Shown here piece by piece: positions 6,805-9,808 of a stretch of DNA of 9,808 nucleotides. The position numbers were made by a program, and so were the translations under genes. Below the pieces are notes generated by a model. That model was not told the origin of the DNA, did no database searches, and was given only the letters and a program-made list of their open reading frames with translations. Position 1 is the first letter of the stretch, and the number at the start of each line of letters is the position of its first letter. Source of the stretch: JAJOKK01 sp965370555 (lineage in GTDB: Bacteria; Bipolaricaulota; Bipolaricaulia; UBA7950; UBA9294); NCBI GenBank assembly GCA_965370555.1, contig CBDUVB010000055.1:1-9808 (forward strand), in the 5' to 3' direction.

Positions 6805-6861
6805 GTTGGGAGAATGATAGCTTAGTAAAAGGGAGATTTTGGGTAGAATAACAAGTTGGCC
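6805..6861 (+). other. attI-like recombination site, copy B
   Basis: The junction core is GTTGGCC (6855-6861), with the accessory GTTGGGA at 6805-6811 as in copy A. AATAAC just upstream of the core could serve as the inverted L box of a simple attI site. The core departs from GTTRRRY at one base but resembles the GTTAGCC of attC2 and attC3. Confidence 0.65.
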
Positions 6862-6867
6862 TTAGAT

Positions 6868-7815
6868 ATGAGTGAATATAGAATCATATACGCAGATGGC
6901 GTTGTCGCCACCGGAGAAGACGATTCGGACATGATCCTCTCCGTCCGTAAAACCGATGCAGTGGCAAAAGGGGATTTCGCTCTATCTGCCTTTAAACAAA
7001 AGTGGGGCCATTGGTATCCAACAGCATTTAGGGATATCAGGCTCTTTTACCAAGTAGACGGCCAGACTCATCTTGAGGGAGAATCTAATTACGAACCTGT
7101 GTACCTTGCAGCAGCTCGGCGAATTGCCAGAAGGCGCAAGAAATTATCTGGTGGTCTGGGTATTGCCTTCTTCCATCTTTCCTCTGCGGAAGTCCATCTT
7201 CGTTCACTTCTACGGGAATACGTCAAGTTGACGACCGTCGTCGGTCCAGAGATTACGTTCGACACTTCCCCGGTTGTATCTCTTTCAATGCCTGAATGTT
7301 ACTGCGCGTTTGATGCTTTCATGACATCCCTCAAGTCTTTCTCAGACTCCTTACGTTTTATTATATGGGGAATATTGGAACCCAAAACAAGCATTCCTCG
7401 CAGCCTCAACAACCTCGTTAAGACACCGTTGCCATCTGAATTACATGCGATAATTGATCGTTATGTAAGCACACATCTTGCAGAAGTAGCGGGCTACCGC
7501 GACAACTCTGTCCATTATGCCCCGCCTGGCACTCACATGGCTCCATATCTATTGCATTCTCATGATGTAATACATGCCCAGGTGTGGTTGCCCCATAATC
7601 CGGAGGCCAGATCCCTCAAACAATTCAAATACCAACAGAAGGATGCCTTTTCATATGCCCGGTCTCTTTTGGAAACGGTGAACGACTTCAACAATGTACT
7701 ATTCACAGTATTAGACGCCATCCATCGGGAACGTATGGGAAAGAAACGTAAGACTAACGCCGCAAGGGCCAACAAAGCGGTGCACCGGATCGCCGAAAAA
7801 TCCGGCTCCCGGTGA
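6868..7815 (+). CDS. Uncharacterised protein with HEPN-like motif (cassette B1)
   Basis: This 315-residue protein is not one I recognise as a named family. Residues 1-90 look mixed alpha/beta, with an Arg/Lys-rich run at 84-92 (RRIARRRKK). The rest appears mainly helical. YRDNSVHY contains R211-x4-H216, the R-x4-6-H signature of HEPN RNases, preceded by helices (about 146-210) as in HEPN folds; this is suggestive, not proof. ATG 6868 was chosen over a TTG at 6856 because the TTG lies inside the attI core. No Shine-Dalgarno sequence is visible, and the start lies only seven bases after the core, so translation may be weak or use platform sequence. The last 16 or so residues (ANKAVHRIAEKSGSR) are encoded by attC3. 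It is the first gene behind the second promoter. Confidence 0.8.
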   Translation: MSEYRIIYADGVVATGEDDSDMILSVRKTDAVAKGDFALSAFKQKWGHWYPTAFRDIRLFYQVDGQTHLEGESNYEPVYLAAARRIARRRKKLSGGLGIAFFHLSSAEVHLRSLLREYVKLTTVVGPEITFDTSPVVSLSMPECYCAFDAFMTSLKSFSDSLRFIIWGILEPKTSIPRSLNNLVKTPLPSELHAIIDRYVSTHLAEVAGYRDNSVHYAPPGTHMAPYLLHSHDVIHAQVWLPHNPEARSLKQFKYQQKDAFSYARSLLETVNDFNNVLFTVLDAIHRERMGKKRKTNAARANKAVHRIAEKSGSR

Positions 7816-7829
7816 CCTCTGTGTTAGCC
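7767..7829 (+). other. attC site 3 (63 bp)
   Basis: R'' GGCCAAC (7767-7773) pairs with R' GTTAGCC (7823-7829), allowing one wobble position. The inner arms pair GGT-CACCGG with CCGGTGACC, with one unpaired G on the left arm. The site overlaps the 3' end of the upstream gene and closes cassette B1. Confidence 0.9.
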
Positions 7830-7923
7830 CCACGTATGGACGGGACTGCTTGCTTGTTTTCGCAACGAAGGTTGGTATGCAACTCAGGCCAGCCGAATAC
7901 AGATAAAAAAGGTGCGTACGAGA

Positions 7924-8859
7924 ATGTCGCTCAAGAGCAAAGTCCATCAAGCGCAAGATCGAATCTCATCCGTTCGATTGGTAAGTAATCCACTTCGTAT
8001 CCCTGTGGAACAAATTGTTTCTGAACACACAGGGCGGCAGTGGACAGTAAAAGGTGTTAGGGATATGACAGAGTTTGCCTGTCATCCCAGCGCTATCCTC
8101 TCGGATGGTTTCTATTCCGTATTTGCCAAATTCAGTGAAGCGGCGAATGGATTTGAACAGTTTGAGATTGAACTGGCAGGATTACGGCTCCTCTCTGAAC
8201 GTTCAGGCGTCCTAACGCCCACTCCAATCGGCATTATTCCGGTTACTGGTGGAAGTATCTTGGTCCTTGAGGCAGTCCAAGCCGTTGATAGAGCCCCTCG
8301 CCACTGGCGACAAATTGGACAAACGCTTGCTCGCATCCATAAGATCAAGTGGGATCGGTTCGGTCTAGAAACGCATGGTTACTTTGGGCCTCTTTACCAA
8401 GATAACACTCCGATGAGTGACTGGCCAACATTCTATGCGGAACGTCGGCTTTGGCCCGGTTTGAGATTGGCAATTGATTCCGGAAATATGCCTACAGTTG
8501 TAATTCGACAGGTCGAAAAGCTAATTTCACGCCTTCCCGAGCTTTGCGGCTCTGAAATAGTGCCCTCGCTCCTCCATGGCGACGCTCAACAAAACAACTT
8601 CATCAGCACCGAAATGGGGGCGGTCGTTATAGATCCAGCCGTTTACTACGGAAATCCAGAAATGGATCTTGCCTTTATCGATTATTTTCAACCAGTACCG
8701 GATGATGTTTTCGATGGCTATCAGGATGAACTGCCCGTTGATACGGGATTTTGGGAAAGACGTGCTCTATGGCGTGTATGGGGATACCTTGCGGCCGTAA
8801 CAGTCGAGGGCCCAAGCTATTTAGGCAAGCTAACCGAGGCTGTTCAGAAGTATCTATAG
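7924..8859 (+). CDS. Fructosamine-kinase/aminoglycoside-phosphotransferase-like kinase (cassette B2)
   Basis: This 311-residue protein has the kinase fold of the fructosamine kinase and APH group. The catalytic loop HGDAQQNN (218-225) matches H-x-D-x4-N with Asp220 as the base. The metal-binding IDPAVYYGN follows with Asp237, and the IDPAVYYG...DLA continuation is closest to fructosamine-3-kinases, which phosphorylate glycated lysines. The N-lobe includes FAKFS (probable ATP-contacting Lys) and an EIELAGLRLL helix. ATG 7924 is preferred because AGGTG (7909-7913) lies ten bases upstream; a GTG at 7912 overlaps that site. Aminoglycoside or other small-molecule phosphorylation is possible because the families intergrade. 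The gene is preceded by an 80-base leader after attC3 without a clear promoter and is followed by attC4. Confidence 0.87.
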   Translation: MSLKSKVHQAQDRISSVRLVSNPLRIPVEQIVSEHTGRQWTVKGVRDMTEFACHPSAILSDGFYSVFAKFSEAANGFEQFEIELAGLRLLSERSGVLTPTPIGIIPVTGGSILVLEAVQAVDRAPRHWRQIGQTLARIHKIKWDRFGLETHGYFGPLYQDNTPMSDWPTFYAERRLWPGLRLAIDSGNMPTVVIRQVEKLISRLPELCGSEIVPSLLHGDAQQNNFISTEMGAVVIDPAVYYGNPEMDLAFIDYFQPVPDDVFDGYQDELPVDTGFWERRALWRVWGYLAAVTVEGPSYLGKLTEAVQKYL

Positions 8860-8953
8860 CTCTCTATGTCCGCCATCAAAATGCAAACTGCTGGGTGTAA
8901 CTCGTGGTGATTTATGAATACACGCAAGAGGCTGGCTTTAGAGAGTTGAACGG

Positions 8954-9083
8954 GGTTAACAAGTCGCTGCAGCCGACGTGGCTGTCAAGAATCCTTCTTG
9001 AGGCAGTTTCCGCTTGCAGTCGTTTCAATGCTTGTTGGGTACACCGTTTCAGGCGCCACGCGGCTGCGCTCCCGCCGTTATAA
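8954..9083 (+). other. attC site 4 (130 bp, long type)
   Basis: R'' GGTTAAC (8954-8960) and R' GTTATAA (9077-9083) are weaker than in the other sites, but the stem is striking. Positions 8969-8982 pair with 9055-9067 over 13 perfect base pairs, leaving a single unpaired A at 8976. An internal hairpin, TCAAGAA-TCC-TTCTTGA, occupies 8985-9001. Length and branched fold recall the long Vibrio-type repeats. It closes cassette B2. Confidence 0.82.
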
Positions 9084-9250
9084 GAGCTTTGGGATCAGCT
9101 TTAGGGCCTGGTCTTGCAATCGCAAATTCACCGGCCTTGTGTCTTCTTATACCCATGAAACTGCGACTTGAACAACGTTAGCACGTTAGCATGTAAAAGC
9201 TTTGAAGGGCAAAGCCTTAGATTGATAGCTGAGCGCGGGTGAGGGTGAAA
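9084..9250. other. Non-coding stretch after attC4
   Basis: I see no gene here. The octamer CGTTAGCA occurs twice in tandem (9176-9191) and each copy contains a core-like GTTAGCA. A small hairpin, GCTTTG-AAGGG-CAAAGC, lies at 9199-9215 without a T-tract. Neither is enough for an attC or terminator call. Confidence 0.35.
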
Positions 9251-9279
9251 TTGCCAGGGCTGCTTCCACCCACTATAAT
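9251..9279 (+). promoter_or_regulatory. Sigma70-type promoter of the antitoxin-like gene
   Basis: TTGCCA (9251-9256), a 17-bp spacer and a perfect TATAAT (9274-9279) place a start site near 9286. The strong ribosome site AAAGGAGGG (9292-9300) and ATG 9310 follow directly. Autonomous promoters are typical of toxin-antitoxin cassettes in integrons. Confidence 0.75.
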
Positions 9280-9309
9280 TGGGATGGTGACAAAGGAGGG
9301 CGAGATTCC

Positions 9310-9510
9310 ATGAGTACGGAGAAGCAGCGCAGGGAAAAGGCAAGCCGGAGTGAACTTGAGAAGGGTCTCCAAGCATCGTTAGCCGAGAAGCAGGCTGGAC
9401 GGGTCTTCGGTCCATTTACTGCTGCTGAAGAGACCATGGAGTTTCTGGGGGCATTTCAAAGAGAATTCACCACGAAGAGCACGAAGGGCACGAAGAATGG
9501 AATTCGATGA
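9310..9510 (+). CDS. Small antitoxin-like protein with repeat-derived C-terminus
   Basis: The 66-residue frame has a strong promoter and the ribosome site AAAGGAGGG nine bases from its ATG, so expression is credible. Residues 1-30 are charged and helical (MSTEKQRREKASRSELEKGL), followed by EKQAGRVFGPFTAAEETMEFL. The AGRV-x-GPF...E...FL segment resembles the toxin-binding tail of small type II antitoxins; that is a by-eye similarity. The final 14 residues (FTTKSTKGTKNGIR) are encoded by the CACGAAG repeat element beginning at 9466, so the natural C-terminus appears to have been replaced. No toxin gene follows; a broken GxxExxY gene overlaps its last bases instead. It may be an orphan or a non-functional antitoxin. 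Confidence 0.65.
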   Translation: MSTEKQRREKASRSELEKGLQASLAEKQAGRVFGPFTAAEETMEFLGAFQREFTTKSTKGTKNGIR

Positions 9511-9626
9511 GCTGTCGAATCAGGTGATTGGCTGTGCGATTGAAGTGCACCGGGAGCTGGGCCCAGGATTATTGGAGTAGGCCCTATGAGCAGTGCTTTT
9601 GACCCCTTCGTGTCCTTTGTGGTGAA
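9466..9626. repeat. Inverted-repeat element of 9-bp CACGAAG units
   Basis: The left arm starts with TTCAC at 9466, followed by CACGAAGAG, CACGAAGGG and CACGAAGAA (9471-9497). The right arm, 9603-9626, is its approximate reverse complement (CCTTCGTGT, CCTTTGTGG, TGAA). The 161-bp unit looks like a MITE-type deletion derivative whose interior is the start of a GxxExxY gene. I know this repeat type as common beside GxxExxY genes; whether it is mobile is inference. Confidence 0.75.
9497..9597 (+). pseudogene. GxxExxY-family protein, N-terminal remnant
   Basis: From ATG 9497 the sequence encodes MEFDELSNQVIGCAIEVHRE followed by LGPGLLE, the highly characteristic N-terminus of GxxExxY proteins (PD-(D/E)xK-like family, normally about 120-130 residues). 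The frame stops at TAG 9578, where the family has Ser. The following bases encode Ala and, after one extra base, Tyr-Glu-Gln-Cys-Phe, so both a nonsense change and a frameshift are present. The rest of the gene is missing and is replaced by the right arm of the inverted repeat. Its start overlaps the end of the antitoxin-like frame. Confidence 0.8.
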
Positions 9627-9698
9627 ACCATTCTGTACTTCTGCGAGAGGCACAAGCTTTCCCTCTCGCCCGTTCGTTGCACTCACTCAAGCCGCAAA

Positions 9699-9726
9699 GG
9701 TGTCGCGACACCAAGTGTCTAGACAC
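9699..9726. repeat. Two adjacent perfect palindromes
   Basis: GGTGTCGCGACACC (9699-9712, 14 bp) and GTGTCTAGACAC (9715-9726, 12 bp) are both perfect and share GTGTC/GACAC half-sites, separated by two bases. They could be operator half-site pairs, a hairpin-forming repeat, or part of a dispersed repeat family. No gene directly downstream explains them. Confidence 0.6.
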
Positions 9727-9747
9727 AAGATCGCCAAGGAATCTTGG

Positions 9748-9785
9748 TTTCACTCTCTGCGTGCTCCGCGCCCTCGGCGGTGAAA
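9748..9785. repeat. Second 9-bp-periodic repeat (CTCTGCGTG type)
   Basis: TTTCAC (9748-9753) and GTGAAA (9780-9785) bracket CTCTGCGTG, CTCCGCGCC and CTCGGCG, which vary around a 9-base unit. This resembles a relative of the CACGAAG element at 9466-9626 rather than coding sequence. The bases from 9627 to 9808 otherwise hold no gene I can support. Confidence 0.5.
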
Positions 9786-9808
9786 GCTTCTGCTTCGCAA
9801 GGAGAAGA

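Larger units (their letters stand above)
6606..6861 (+). repeat. Integron platform repeat, copy B
   Basis: This is the direct repeat of 4357-4610, about 256 bp. It keeps both promoters, the distances between them and the core site, but it has scattered substitutions and small indels. It starts a second cassette array immediately after the 60-residue protein gene of the first. Confidence 0.9.

Noticed and set aside
9175..9190. Tandem GTTAGC motifs as a fifth attC end
   Set aside because: No matching R'' box or complementary stem could be found upstream.
9128..9415. Minus-strand 95-codon frame opposite the antitoxin-like gene
   Set aside because: No ribosome site or domain, and the plus strand carries a near-perfect promoter and Shine-Dalgarno in the same interval.
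9456..9753. Minus-strand frames (76 and 77 codons) through the repeat tail
   Set aside because: Peptides such as TTKDTKGSK and VPFVLFVV are translations of the CACGAAG repeats rather than genes.

Overview
The window joins a conserved metabolic block (about 1-4228) to an accessory region that I read as a chromosomal integron carrying two tandem recombination platforms (about 4300-9083), followed by a repeat-rich tail (9084-9808). The metabolic block encodes an AMP-forming acyl-CoA synthetase, an aldehyde ferredoxin oxidoreductase (AOR) and MobB. AOR enzymes are oxygen-labile tungsten or molybdenum proteins, so the host is probably an anaerobic bacterium. Shine-Dalgarno sites and sigma70-type promoters are bacterial. 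The sequence alone does not let me name a phylum.

Left block: the acyl-CoA synthetase (149-1765, minus) diverges from an AOR-mobB pair (1880-4228, plus) across a 114-bp gap. AOR needs a pterin cofactor and MobB is a GTPase of the same cofactor pathway, so their six-base spacing suggests co-expression. Together with the CoA ligase they suggest aldehyde/acid/acyl-CoA interconversion.

Integron, platform A (4315-4610): a short minus-strand remnant resembling the N-terminus of an integron integrase, a plus-strand promoter (TTGACA, 17 bp, TAGAAT) and an attI-like core site GTTGGGC. Behind it lie an HNH-domain protein, an attC site, a small nucleotidyltransferase, a second attC, and a 60-residue protein. 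The array then runs into a diverged second copy of the same platform (6568-6861), with its own integrase remnant, the same promoter at the same distance, and core site GTTGGCC. Behind copy B lie a HEPN-like protein (R-x4-H motif), an attC, a fructosamine-kinase/aminoglycoside-phosphotransferase-like kinase, and a long attC. Four attC sites are supported by complementary R''/R' ends and by stems with one unpaired base, the hallmark of integron recombination sites. No complete integrase is present in the window.

Tail: an antitoxin-like ORF with its own strong promoter and ribosome site runs into a 161-bp inverted-repeat element made of 9-bp CACGAAG-type units. This element encloses a broken start of a GxxExxY-family gene. 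Two adjacent perfect palindromes and a further 9-bp-periodic repeat close the window.

The main points of interest are the duplicated attI-promoter-integrase-remnant module and the mostly uncharacterised, possibly defensive cargo it drives, including separate HEPN-like and MNT-like cassettes.
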